This document shows positions 36,101-47,800 of a DNA stretch of 64,000 nucleotides, piece by piece. Location: positions 35,326,335 to 35,390,334 of the forward strand of contig NC_088788.1 in NCBI RefSeq assembly GCF_949628265.1. The letters run 5' to 3'. The translations under genes and the position numbers were made by a program. Under the pieces are notes generated by a model. The model ran no database searches, was not told the origin of the DNA, and worked only from the letters and a program-made list of their open reading frames with translations. Origin of the DNA: Cloeon dipterum. Lineage: Eukaryota; Arthropoda; Insecta; Ephemeroptera; Baetidae. Numbering within the stretch: the stretch's first letter is position 1; every line of letters starts with the position of its first letter.

Positions 36101-39100
36101 CTAGGGAATTTTAAATAAATTAAAACCTCTTACACACAAAAACTGTCTAAAAACGCGTCATATTCACAGCCCTAGGAATTATTAAGATTTTCCGAGCCAA
36201 ATCTTATTTCTTGTGCTCCAGAGTGTGCATAAAGAACTCAAAAAGCAATTTCCCGTTCCTTTTCATAAGGAAGGTCACAATGCAAAAAAGGAAGTCCTCA
36301 AAGCCACGAGCGAGACGCATGATTTATTTTGCGGCCGATGGAACTCGGACCAATTTAAATGGAAACCGGTGGTCAGATAAGTGTATAGGCGGAGTGGAGC
36401 AGACAAATCGTTTTTTCGGGCCGATTCCGGCGCACGCAGGGTGCTTTTGCACTCAGAAAAGCAATCGCGCGCGGTATCTCGCGTCAAAGTGCGCTTGGTT
36501 GCGAATTACAAATCGCCTTTAGACGGGGAAAAAGCGCCGACCATCCATCCATCCATCGCAACGCCCGATACAGAGCTCACTCATGCCTGAATAAAAACCA
36601 ACCCGTTTGCTATTATTTATCATTTTGCTTTTCGAGGCAGCCTGTTGGACCCATTTTTCTCTTATTTGCAAGTTTATTGTGCCTCCGCGTCGTCGCCCTT
36701 ATCGCCCCTCTTCCGCTCCGTAACGCAGGCCCGCCTGACAGTCCGCCTGCACACTTTATTTTAGCTCCTCAGGGAGAAAATCCCGTTGTTGCGGCCACTC
36801 CAAACCTTACCGAACAAGGGGAACCCTCCTTGTGCAAAATTAATAAGCTCCAACTCCAAGCACAACCGCAAATCCGGGAAATTTAAATGTAAAACCGAAT
36901 TTCACACGGGGAAAGGCTTAAATTCGTAACAAATAAAACGTTTCACATGCTCTCCCAGTCCCTGGAGATAAATTCAACCACAAACAATAATTTAAATAAT
37001 GCAAAAACTCTATATTTTGTATTTAAATTTTTTATTAGCATTGCTGACAATGAGGTCAACAGAAACGTGCTTTTTTATTATTTTCTGATGAAATGATGGC
37101 GCCCGTCGCCGAGATTGGCCGTGCGGGCGGAAGAAGCGAAAAAACCCAGTGCGGCAATTTGGGAGCGAGCAAGCGAGTGGGCATGCAACCGGCGCAACAC
37201 AAACAGCTCTCGAGCGCAAACGGAGCGTGAACGATTGCGGCGGCGGCCGCGTTTTGATTGTGTTATTTGACTTTTGAGGGCACTTATCATGCCCGGCAAG
37301 GAAACAAGGGGAACGCGCGTGCAATTAGTTGCTCCTCTGTTTATTCCTCGTACAGCTGTCAGCTTTATTAGTTTATTTTCTTCCCTTTTTTAGGGGATCT
37401 ATTTCTTTTTTAGTTCTGAGGGCAGGATTCTACGTTCTATCTTATTGGACTCGTCTGTATGAGTCTAGACGTTAAAATCTAGACCAACGTTTTCACAAAA
37501 AAATAGTTTTTACAAAAAAATCAAAACAAAATTGTATTTTTTGTATTATTTATGAAATTCGTTCTTACGCCCAAGTCTCAGCTTCTAAGCATTTGATTTA
37601 CAAAATCTGCACACTGTTTGACTCGTCATAATTTCCACTAGATAGCTGAAGTAATAAAAGGCTATTAACTCCTTTTCAACCCCATCAAAATAGAAAAAAT
37701 GCACTTTTCGCAGGTTAAAGTCAAATGACATGACTAATTGAGCGTGTTAATAGAGTTTCTTTTTAAGAACATGCGGAAAATGAATTTATAGGAGGTTGAT
37801 TCGTCTATAAATAAATTATTTTTATTGAAAGTAAGAAAATAAAAATAAGAAAAGGGCGTGTCTGATTTTTTCAGTAATTAATTATTATATTTTTCTGCAG
37901 GACGCGAGCGGATGGAGCAACTGAGACTGCTGCCTCGCGAGGAAGGCGCCTCTCGTTTGTACGACGACACTCTCAATGCTGGCATCACAAATGTCTTCGC
38001 CACGGCTGCTTTCCGCTTCGGACACTCGCTCATCAGAGACTCGATACAGTAAGAAAAATAAATTAATTCTGGACATTTTCAAGCTCGATTTGCACACGAG
38101 GCAGTATATTGACATCACTTTCCATCATTGTCATATCCCTTCCGGTATACAAACAGGCGTGGCGGGCATGATTTCGCGTTGGAATCGATCTCGGCCGCTT
38201 TTTCTGAGCGACACGAAAAAGTGACTTTGGCTGGCGTGTGTATCGTATTTCACATCCGAGATGAATTGACACTGCCGAACGCGTCCATTTATTTATCAGC
38301 CTGTGAAACGCGCCGATGCTTTTGCATATTTTTCATTCTTGCCTTTCTCGTGAGTGGTGTCAGTCTGCCGCCTCCGCCACCGCCGCCTCCACGCCCCTTG
38401 TAGAAGCGACGAAATCCTCGACTCGAGTTGTTTCAGCGCGAATGTGATTTTCTGCTCGGCGGGAGTTTAAAGCTCCGCTCGGTGGAATTAAACGGAACCG
38501 GCCAGACAATTTGCCACTCTGCATTCGTTACACTTCTCTCTCGCTTTCTCTTTCTGCCTCGATCCAATTTCCAGCTCTGCGCTTTATTACATTTTTGCAA
38601 ATCCGGCAGCGAAATATGAGACGCGCGTTTTAAAACGCGCTTGCTTTTTCATTTCAACTCGAATTCGTTGCGCAAAATTGCCATTTTACACAATTTCCGC
38701 AGACTGTTCAGCCAATTTGGAACCATAAAGGAGGAGCTGCTGCTGCACCGAAACCAATTTTCGCCGTTCGCCCTGTACAAGGAAGGCGCCTTCGATGATC
38801 TGCTTCGCGGACTCCTCACGCAGACCTGTCAACGCTTCGACCGCTTCTTCTCCCGTGAAGTTACTGATAAGCTTTTCCAGGTTCGTATACACTGCAGATT
38901 TTTGTGTTTATAAGGGGAGAACAAAAATATTTGGTTTGTTGGAATGTTTATAACTCCCTTCTTAGTGAATTATTCCAGTTGTGATCAATTTAATAAGCTT
39001 GTCTACGAAAAGTCGTGATGTTTAAAATTAATTTACGTTCAGAGTTAGGCTATTTGTTAATTTAAAATTTCAATTTTTTTAATAAAATATCGTCCAGCCA

Positions 39101-39882
39101 GCCTATTTCTCTGTCAATATGCTCTAAATTTAACTATTTCTTATAACTTAGTGAGCATATGTGTATATTTCCTGTCTAAATCCATGATTTATAATTTCGT
39201 TTGTAAAAAATCCAATCGAATTTTCAGGGATCGTTGCCGTTCGGTCTTGACCTGGTGGCCCTGAACATCCAGAGAGGTCGTGACCACGGCCTTCCGCAGT
39301 ACAACGAGTGGCGGACAGTGTGCGGGCTGAACAAGGCGGAGGAGTGGCGCGACCTGGTGCCGCAGATGGAGCCACAGGCGATCGCAGCCCTTCAGGACGT
39401 GTACGCCGACGTCGACGAGGTCGATCTCTTCCCCGCCCTGGTGGCCGAGCGTCCTTTGAAGGGCGCCCTCGTCGGGCCAACCCTCGCGTGCATCCTCGGA
39501 GATCAGTTCGTGCGGCTGCGCAGGGGCGACCGCTTTTTCTACGAAGAATCCGGACAGACTGGATCCTTCACGCCAGGTTCGGAATTTGATTAAAAACATT
39601 ATTGACTATAGAGACTAACGAAAAAATTCTTTCCCGCAGAGCAACTCGCAGAGATCAAGAAAACGAGCCTGGCACGAATTCTGTGCGACAACTCCGACGA
39701 CATGGTGCGTCTGCAGCCGCTTGTCTTCTTCAAATCCTCCTTTGCGTGAGTCTCTTGGCGAAAAATCTGAATTTAAATTGGTAAACAAATTGATTTCCAG
39801 GAACCAGAGGGTTGATTGCACGAGCGACGCGATCCCGCGACTCAATCTGGCCGCGTGGGCCAACGAGCCGGTGCCTGTGTGA
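30109..39882 (+). CDS. Secreted animal haem peroxidase with CLIP-like domain (chorion peroxidase/peroxinectin-like)
   Basis: Exons 30109-30264, 31639-31788, 32123-32222, 32285-32443, 32517-32818, 32873-33036, 33085-33296, 33350-33526, 33582-33701, 34257-34473, 34524-34698, 34748-34817, 37901-38048, 38703-38880, 39228-39576, 39640-39745 and 39801-39882 join in phase to 954 aa. The start has a good context (TTCCACCATGG) and a signal peptide ([12 protein letters not shown]). A Gln-rich, likely coiled-coil segment and a Pro-rich segment follow. A six-cysteine CLIP-like module spans residues 194-238. The peroxidase domain starts near 365 (DGSCNNL). It has distal His464 ([13 protein letters not shown]), catalytic Arg605 and haem-linking Glu608 ([12 protein letters not shown]), proximal His near 709 (FRFGHSLI) and the [12 protein letters not shown] signature. 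The expected role is extracellular H2O2-dependent oxidation or cross-linking. Which insect peroxidase subgroup it belongs to is not settled. Confidence 0.93.
30265..31638 (+). other. Peroxidase intron 1
   Basis: AT-rich intron of 1.37 kb with no gene or recognised repeat. Confidence 0.6.
33741..34198. mobile_element. Foldback (long inverted repeat) element in peroxidase intron 9
   Basis: The outer ends GATTCCTGAG (33741) and CTCAGGAATC (34189-34198) are exact inverted copies. The arms, roughly 33741-33915 and 34010-34198, match imperfectly. The best block pairs CCACAAGAACGCTGGCG with CGCCGGCGTTCTTGTGG, next to TTTTCTGATTGGTCGTA and its complement. It has no coding capacity, consistent with a MITE. 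Confidence 0.72.
34818..37900 (+). other. Peroxidase intron 12, 3.1 kb
   Basis: Separates the exon ending NEWLPIILG from the one starting [15 protein letters not shown]. Contains a family C repeat at 37567-37690 and GC-rich patches at 36280-36560 and 37080-37320 without coding motifs. Confidence 0.6.
37567..37690 (+). repeat. Dispersed repeat family C, copy 2
   Basis: Shares GTTTGACTCGTC, CACTAGATAGC and the downstream CCTTTTCAACCCC block with 15313-15440. Confidence 0.55.
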
Positions 39883-39979
39883 AAACAAAATCAAAAGGCA
39901 GCCATATATTTGATTAAATAACCCAACTGTGTTTTAATGCTCTCTAGACTAGGGTAGAGACTGAGTGGAATGTGACGGC

Positions 39980-39985
39980 AATAAA
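39980..39985 (+). terminator. Polyadenylation signal of the peroxidase gene
   Basis: AATAAA about 98 bases after the stop codon. Confidence 0.55.
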
Positions 39986-40673
39986 AAAGCTTTTTTGATT
40001 GCAACGAGAGGATATTTTACTGTTTGCTTTTCGACGCAAAAAACAACGGGCACATATACGGCGAATTGACTCTTCCATTCGTTTGATGTCGCACAAACAG
40101 CGCTACAATTAGTCCAAATTAAAGAGCTTTCCCAGCGGTTAGTTGGCACACAGTTTGAATTTGAGCACTCGTCCAGAAATGCACATTTCTGCGTTCAGTG
40201 AAAATAAGAATTGAATGGACAGCACACTATACAATAAACACGAAATTGAAACAGCACCGGTTTTTTTTAACATTTTGTAAAGGACAGGGCGCAGCCACCA
40301 GGCGACTCACCCTGTACCGAATAATATGAACTAAGATACTTCTCAATATTTATAATTGAACACCTTTTACTGTAGTGACTGACTTACAAGGGGCACTGGT
40401 TCTGTTCGAACATTCCAGTAAATTCAGTTTGTGGAATACCTAGAAAATGTTGTGCCTGAAAAATATTATCAATTGGCAGTACAAGGGATGCTCAAAATTA
40501 TTTCTTTGTGACGAAAATAATTTTTAAGGTCACCAATAATTAAATATTTTTTTTAATTTAAGGGTAGTACAAAAAATATCGCCAATTGTAGTTTGAAATT
40601 TTTTCAATGGTGATATTTTATGTTTTTGAGATATTTTAGATCAAAGGTAAAATATGGAGCTTTGGGTCAAAGT
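39986..40673. other. Intergenic region downstream of the peroxidase
   Basis: AT-rich sequence in which nothing was recognised. Confidence 0.5.
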
Positions 40674-40785
40674 CGAAATATCAAGTGCATGCTGGTTAGA
40701 AATGCAAAAACTGCATACCGTTTAACTCGTCTTGATGCCCCCTGACGAGCCATAAAGGTTTGGACTCTTTTTCATCCCTCATCCA
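40674..40785 (+). repeat. Dispersed repeat family C, copy 3
   Basis: Contains GAAATGCAAAAACTGCATAC, then CGTTTAACTCGTCTTGAT and CCCCTGACGAGCC. It ends where the foldback element begins. Confidence 0.6.
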
Positions 40786-40788
40786 CCC

Positions 40789-41152
40789 ACTGAAGCCACA
40801 TTTTCGCACGTTCCAATCGATTCCTGAGGGTCGAAATAGGTGGGGTATAATTATAAATAATTTTTCCGATCAAAAAATTGTTTGTGACATGCGAGCAGAG
40901 GCGCAAAGCGAAGCGCACGTTGCTTTGGCGCGCGCAACAAATGAACGTTTAAGTCGCTACTGCGCAAGCGTCCCCCATCTGTCGCGTAGCAGCTGAGTGG
41001 GGGTAGGAATGTTGCGCGCGCCAAAGCAACGTGCGTTTTGCTTTGCGCCTTTGATCGCACGTCACAAAAAATGTATCCATCGAAAAAATTATTGACCCCA
41101 ACTATTTGAACACCGAAGAATCGATTTAACATACGAAAATGTGGTTTCAGTG
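40789..41152. mobile_element. Foldback element with ~150-bp inverted arms
   Basis: The left arm (40789-40939) and right arm (41010-41152) are imperfect inverted copies over their whole length. Outer ends pair CACTGAAGCCACATTTTCG with CGAAAATGTGGTTTCAGTG. Inner ends pair GTTGCTTTGGCGCGCGCAAC with its inverted counterpart. The short open frames on the two strands are similar only because of this symmetry. The central spacer of about 70 bases is unique. Confidence 0.85.
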
Positions 41153-41250
41153 AGTCTTTCAAAAAATTAATTCATTTTTCTAGCACACATTGCCCAAACT
41201 TGTTAGAAATCATCTTAAAAATAGTTTTACACACCCCTATAAGTCAAATG

Positions 41251-41442
41251 CTACCAGCAAATAATATCCTTGAAGCATCGATACTGTTGAAACCAGATAA
41301 TCTTATAAGGTAATTTCATATATTTCGGGCACACCATTTCACCTGTTTCGTACAAAACCAGCATACCGCCACTTAGAGTTACAACTACGTTTATTAGAGG
41401 CAAATATCCGGGCCACCACACAATTTGCGGTCTCGACGCCAT
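41251..41442 (-). CDS. Small hypothetical ORF, 63 aa
   Basis: Begins MASRPQIVWWPGYLPLINVV with an acceptable start context (ACCGATGGCG) and has one hydrophobic stretch (about residues 12-30). It lies between the peroxidase gene and the 3' end of the receptor gene. I recognise no family. It could be a real membrane microprotein, an exon or chance. Confidence 0.22.
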   Translation of the reverse strand: MASRPQIVWWPGYLPLINVVVTLSGGMLVLYETGEMVCPKYMKLPYKIIWFQQYRCFKDIICW

Positions 41443-41874
41443 CGGTTTGCGTCTCTCGCTCTCTGTTCTAAATGGCCTAATTAGCCGCTAAATTAGAACA
41501 ACAAACACACTAGCTGCGACATCTAACCGTAATATATATCCATGAACATGCTATCTGAAACACGGTGGGGTTTCGAAGCTATACCAAACAAGAGCTATGT
41601 ATTCGATTAGTTTTAAACTTGGAACGGACCAGGGTTGAATGATAAATTGGGCAACTTTGGCTCGCTTTCGTCGCGACAAAGCGAGAGCAAATGAAAAGCC
41701 CTCCAAGTTTCGATTAGACACGCAAAGCGGCAGCGGCGGCGACGGCGACATCAAAGGACCGGATGATTAGAGAAAAAATGCAACCCCTGGCCGGTTTATA
41801 AATTAATTAATTAATCAATTAATCATCCCCTTGTGCAGCGGTCGCCGGACTTGGGGCGTGTCGGCGGCCATTTC
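41443..41874. other. 3' flank of the receptor gene
   Basis: Includes the 3' untranslated region of the nicotinic receptor gene reading leftwards from 41874. No canonical AATAAA was seen close by. Confidence 0.45.
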
Positions 41875-44800
41875 TCAGGGTCCGTGCGGGCTGGAGAAGA
41901 GGATGGCAGTGGTGGTGACGGCGGTGGTGAAGAGGAAGGCCCACAGCAGCACGCGGTCGCACACCAGCGCCACTTGCTTCCACTCGCGCGACGCGCTCTC
42001 GCGACGCTCGCGCTCCAGCACGCGCACCTCGTTCCGCTCGATCGCCGCGTTGATTTTGTGCAGGGCGCGCAGGAACTGACCCTCCAGACTGTCTGCTGCA
42101 GCAAATCCGCGCCAACGCGGCAAGCCGGTGATGAAAAGGCACAAAATTGTGAGAGAGTGTGTGTGTTTATGGATTGGATTGGGAGTAGGCGCCAGGCGGG
42201 CTCTCAAAGTGATGAGCCGCACAAAAGGCGCTGAGAGCTAGTAGAGCAGCGCGTCTAGTGCTCGGAATCAGAAAGCTGAAGTTTCCACCACCACTGCCAC
42301 AAAAGCCAAAAGCACGAGCAAAAAGGATTTTCTTTTGTTATGAACATTTTTAATTTTTATACATATCAATATAAGAACAAGAAAAGATGCTACCACAAGA
42401 GATTTGGTATGGTCTACAATTTTTAAATTTTTTGTAGCGCTCTATCCTGATTTAAGGAATGTTTTGGTTCTTTAGAAGCGTCGAAATAAATTTAATGCAG
42501 TTTTCCAGATAATTGGGGTAGAATCTGGAGAAAAAACATTTGATTATGATTTAAATTTTTTAATGATTTGAGTTGTTTAAACTGCGTATTATTTCTAATT
42601 TATCTCTAAAAGTGTTTTGAAATGAGGAAGGGTAGCAGAAGTGATTGATTGTGAGTTGAGGAGAAAAAAATCATTCCACATGCGTTTTACCGCAGTTTTT
42701 TCATTTGCTTTTGTGAATTTTTAAGAGGGAGTGTGTCGCAGGGTGGGGAAAGAACTCATTGCAACTGATTGCGAGTGCTGTCAATGATCGATGAGAATCA
42801 GAACCCTCGTGACGTATGAATTTTGTATCGCACGTACAGCTGATTGAGTGATTAGGCCTGAGGGGGCTCAAGCAGCTGCTATATTTTGCTAACCATCCCG
42901 ATTTAAACACAAAAGAACACAAAAATTTGTCTCAAAAATATAAAAAGTAGAATTATAGAAATTGTTTGCATTTCCATTTATATGCGAGCTAACTTAAAAT
43001 ATTTTTTCCTATAAATGCCAAGAAATTTGATTTTTTTCATCATTAAAAATACGGAAATCCTGCATTTATTTTATTTTAGCTCAAATTTTTCATTTAAATA
43101 CAAATAATTATTTCTGAAAATTTACTGCTCTAACATTTGTGAACAAGCTCGAGCTCAGTTTAACGAAATATGAGGCGCAATATATTGTTCATAAAATGGA
43201 GTGGAAACTCGGAGCCGGGATTTATTCGAAACAATAGACGCTGGCGCGAGTTTAGGGGTAAAACAAATATACTGCGTGGAAAGATCAAGGACATCTGTTG
43301 CCGCGGATTGACTGTTCCCGCAGTGCAGGTCAAAAGAGGCGGAAATTCGTCGGGAAAACAGTAATGGAAAATTGATTAGGCGAGAGCGGGTTGCGGCCGG
43401 CTGTGAATTTTACGATGGCAAATAAAAGGCAAGCCGGCAGGCTGCGCCCGCCGCTGATTATAAATGCGAGCGGGCATGTCGATTTTATCGCGCGCGCCAG
43501 CTTAATCCGCCCGCGCCCGCGGGGAGAGCGAGCAGAAGCGGCTTTTCCTCTTGAAATCGCTCGCTTGTGCATGCGACACAGATACAAAACAATGGAACGA
43601 CTGCTGAGAGAAAAGAGTCACCTGGGTTCGAGTCGCGGCGCTGCTGTCGGCGCGGCACGAACCGCGGCGACCGCTCCGGCGAGTATTCGGCACCGCGGTG
43701 ATCGCTGTCCGGCGAGTGCGAGTGGTGCGTCCACTTGTCCATCCGCACGCTGTCCCCTCGCCCGCCAGACCGCGAGTTGCTCTCCTGGGAAATGTTGAGC
43801 AAAACATTTTGCCCGTGTTTAATATTAATTATTAAAATGCTGTGCAAAAACACCCTGATGTAAAAATTTTTAAAATGTCACTTTCATGACAAATAAAATT
43901 CAAAACACTCAAAATTTTCAGTCGGGTCCAAGAAATTCAAAGATTTTATGCTGGTATTATTTAAAATATCTTAACCCCTGCTCGTCCTTGTAATTTAATT
44001 ATGTGCCTAAAAACTGCATTAGAATTCGTATGAATTTCCTTAAAAACTACTAAACACACAGTTTTCCTTGTTTGCTCTAATAATGTACATAATAAGCTTT
44101 GCAATGAGGTTGTGAAATTTGGGGAGCATTTTGTATCGTGTCATATTGTTATTCTATCCAGATTCATCCTAGTTTAAAAAATAATTTAGTTGGCATTTCT
44201 ACTAAAAAAGAACTGCCATAATTTTTAGACGGTCTTTTTTATTAAAATTTTAAACTATAGAAACAAACCTGAGAAAACAGAAGCAGCAAATAAAAAACTT
44301 TAACACAAGATATAATTATTTAAAATATTCATCTCATGTGAAAAGGGGGTGAAACGAGGATTTAAAGGGGGTGCAGGGGTTCCTAGTAGTTGGGGATGTA
44401 ATTAGTTTTGCGTTCACAACCCAAACACCCAAAATATCAACGCGAACAACTCGAATTTCTACCTGGTTTGGTGTTTGCTTGTGTTTTGGGGTTTGCAAAA
44501 GGGTTGTTTGGAGGTGGTTTTCCAGGAATTAGAACAACCCTTGATGAAATTTGAACTGAAAGCCGATTTCGACTCAAATGAACTTATGACTTCTGATTTT
44601 ATGGGGTGGATTGAGTTAAGGGATGGATTAGTGTTTCCCTTGAATTAAAACACCTTCATAAACATCCCCTGTAAATTTCTAAAAAAGGCTACAGTGAGAA
44701 AGCAACCACGTATACCTAGCAAAAAAAGTTAATTTCCATCAACAAATTCTAAAATATTAACTTTAAAGGCAACAGAACAGAACCCAATTCCCTTAATTGG

Positions 44801-47800
44801 AGTAAAATAGCGTTTTGCATGGAATTAAGCCGTTTTTAATGGTTTAAAGAGCAGTTCAAATGGATTTAATTTGCATTTTCCTTGCTCATTAAATCGATTG
44901 GGAGCTACAAAAATTCCCAGCTTATTATTTCAGACAAAAGAGGAAACATTCAAATTATAACTTGAAGCGATGTATATTTAATTTGTGTTTCTTGCATGGA
45001 ACAAGAACTGATGCTTATAAGATTAAACTTCTCATAAGTCTGCTGCTAAGATTGCAAAAAACTAATTTTGCTTGTTGAAACAACACTAAGCAATTAAATG
45101 ATGAAACAAAGCTCAACTAGCTCAAGTTAACGTTTCAAATAACGCAGAATCTTCTTATTACAAAACTTTGCAATACAATATGTGCTTTGTTCAATGAAAA
45201 AAATTAGCGGTAGCATGACTCTGTCAATAAATTAGTTTTGAACTAAACTGACGCCTCGTTACCTTTTCAGAATAAGCAAATTATGCTCTCAACCGGCGGC
45301 TTTTTAACATTTTAGAGAGAAATTAATTGAGGATTGAGTTGAAAATACGCAAAATGCTGTAAGGACGGCGTTGGCAAAATTAATGAGCTCACTCGGATCA
45401 AACAAGGCTCGCTGGCTGCAAAAACGCGAGCGAATAACAAGATAGGACAAAGGCGCCGAACAAAAGGCTGCGCTCGCGTTTCTCCGGCGTCGTTATGCGT
45501 GCGTCGCGTGAGCCTGGAACCCAGCTTTTATGTGCATAAAAAATCCGCCCACTCAACGCGCAGCTTGCTTGTCAATCTCGTTCGCACATTTCGGCACTGC
45601 GGCACAACATCGTGTATGTATTTGCGCTGATTGCTGCCGGGAAAGAAACAAAGCCAACTAGACAGACTTTAAGCAAATCTCGCTGCTATAACGTCAAGGG
45701 AGAACGAGTCAAAAGCCATGAAAAGCGAGCGCATGCAGCATTCGTTAGCTGTGGAATGGAACACTCTCGAGCTGCGAATACACTGTAGATAAAGCTTTCA
45801 GAGAAACGTTTGATGAAAAGTTTATCATTTCGTTATGTGACTAGCGTGGCAGAAGATAATCTGAGAAAATTAGATTTGGTTGCATTCACATTTTGATATC
45901 CGCCACACGTTAAGTACTTAGATTAAGGAGCTGCTGTCATGCGCGTAGCGTCAGCCAATCAGCGTACGTCGAGCATTTTTCGAGTAGAGCCTTTGCGACT
46001 TTCTTTGATTTGCGCCTTTTCATTAACAATGAAACCAATTTAAATCAACTTTTTATCGATAGACCAAATCTTTAGCTGCGAGTAGGCAGCAAGCAATCCT
46101 ATTAGACAGTTTTTAATTTTCAACACAAGAATCATTGGCATTCTTGAGAAAATATTTGAAAAGTGCGACCACTCGAGGTTGTTTTCATGTTGAATATAAT
46201 TAAAACCAGGCTTCATCCTCGTTGTCAAATTAAAGAGAAATTCGTCTTCTTTATTTCTCGACCAGTTTCGACGTCACCAAGTACGTCCTAATCATGAGTT
46301 ACAATTACAATCAAATAACAAACAATACAATAATGTCACATCTAAAATCATATAAATTCCATACAATTTTTAAAAAAACACCCACCTATTCATGAGGCAC
46401 TTGAGGCAAGCTCCAAAGACCAAATGTAACAAATTCTAAGCCACCCCTTTGTTAAATAACACGCACATCTCACAGGTGGTAGGGAACCTTTTTGTTCCGT
46501 GAGCTAAATTTTCCCCTTTCAGCGCGTAAAATATTTTTCCACACATCACAAAGCAGGTGGCTTGGGTTACTAATAACGTTTTCTGAGCATTCCATTGCAA
46601 CCGCCTCCAAAACTACCCTCTTCCACAAATTTGTTTCTTGCTTCAAAATTTCCACATTCTTCCAATCAAACGTATGTCCTTTTTTCTGTGCATGCCGCGC
46701 TAACTGGAGACCATTGTTCGTCGAGCTTCCAGTGCTTTTTCCTACGGCTCTCCTATGCTCATCTAATCTGTACTGCACTTGTCTCTTTGTTTGGCCAATA
46801 TATACTGACGTGCAATCTAAACATGGCACTAAATAAATACAGTTTTTAAGTACTGGTTCCGATGGAGGTTTCACGCGCATCAACCGGTCTCTTAGGGAAA
46901 GTCCACTTGAGAAAACTACCCTCACATTTGCGATTTTCTTGCTGAAGTTTTTAAATTTTTCAGAAAACCCCCTCACAAATGGAACGACCACCGACGTTGA
47001 ATGCACCTGCTCCTCCTTGTCCTCTCTTTTTCTCATCCACTTCCGGTATGCCTTCTTGATGAATTGTTTCGGATATCCGTTCTTCTCCAACAAACCAAAA
47101 ATCGTGTTTATCTCCTGGTTCAAACTCAAACTGTCGCTGCAATAGCCATGTGCCCGTCTAAACATGTTCAGTGCCACCGCCATTTTTGTTTCGCAACTAT
47201 GATTTGAGTCATATTGCAAGAAACTATTTTCACTTCCTGGCTTCCTATACACCGTCAGTTTGACTTTGCCTTGTTCGTGTACTAGTAACATATCCAAAAA
47301 GGCGATTGACTTGTCCTTCTCCAATTCCAATGTAAGAGTTATGTCAGGATGTACACTATTACAGCTATCCAAGAACTCGGCTATCGGAAAACATGCCTGG
47401 TCATAAATTACCAAATAGTCATCCACATACCTCCACATCACTTTCGGTTTTTTTCGGAATTTCTCCAAGCATTTTCTCTCAAAATCCTGCATAAAAACTT
47501 CTGCGAGAACCGGGGACAGTGACGAACCCATCGCCAGACCTTTCTTCTGCTTGTAAAATTTTCCTTCGAAAATAAAGTATGTTGACTTCATGCTAAAATC
47601 TACCATTTCACATAACGTATCAATCGGAATCAATGTTCTCTCCATTAGCTTGTGATCTTGCATTAACTTTTCTTTCAGGATTTTCAAAACACTGTCTCTT
47701 GGCACCGATGTAAATAGACTTTTTACGTCCAGACTACAAAAACAATCCGTCTTTCCTAAGCTCATTGACTTAATCATCGGCAAAATCTGCTCTGCATTCT

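Larger units (their letters stand above)
43785..46138 (-). other. Receptor intron 7, part downstream of the Penelope element
   Basis: AT-rich intron DNA with a family D repeat (44380-44700) and a half foldback element (45931-46085). No coding exons seen. Confidence 0.55.
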
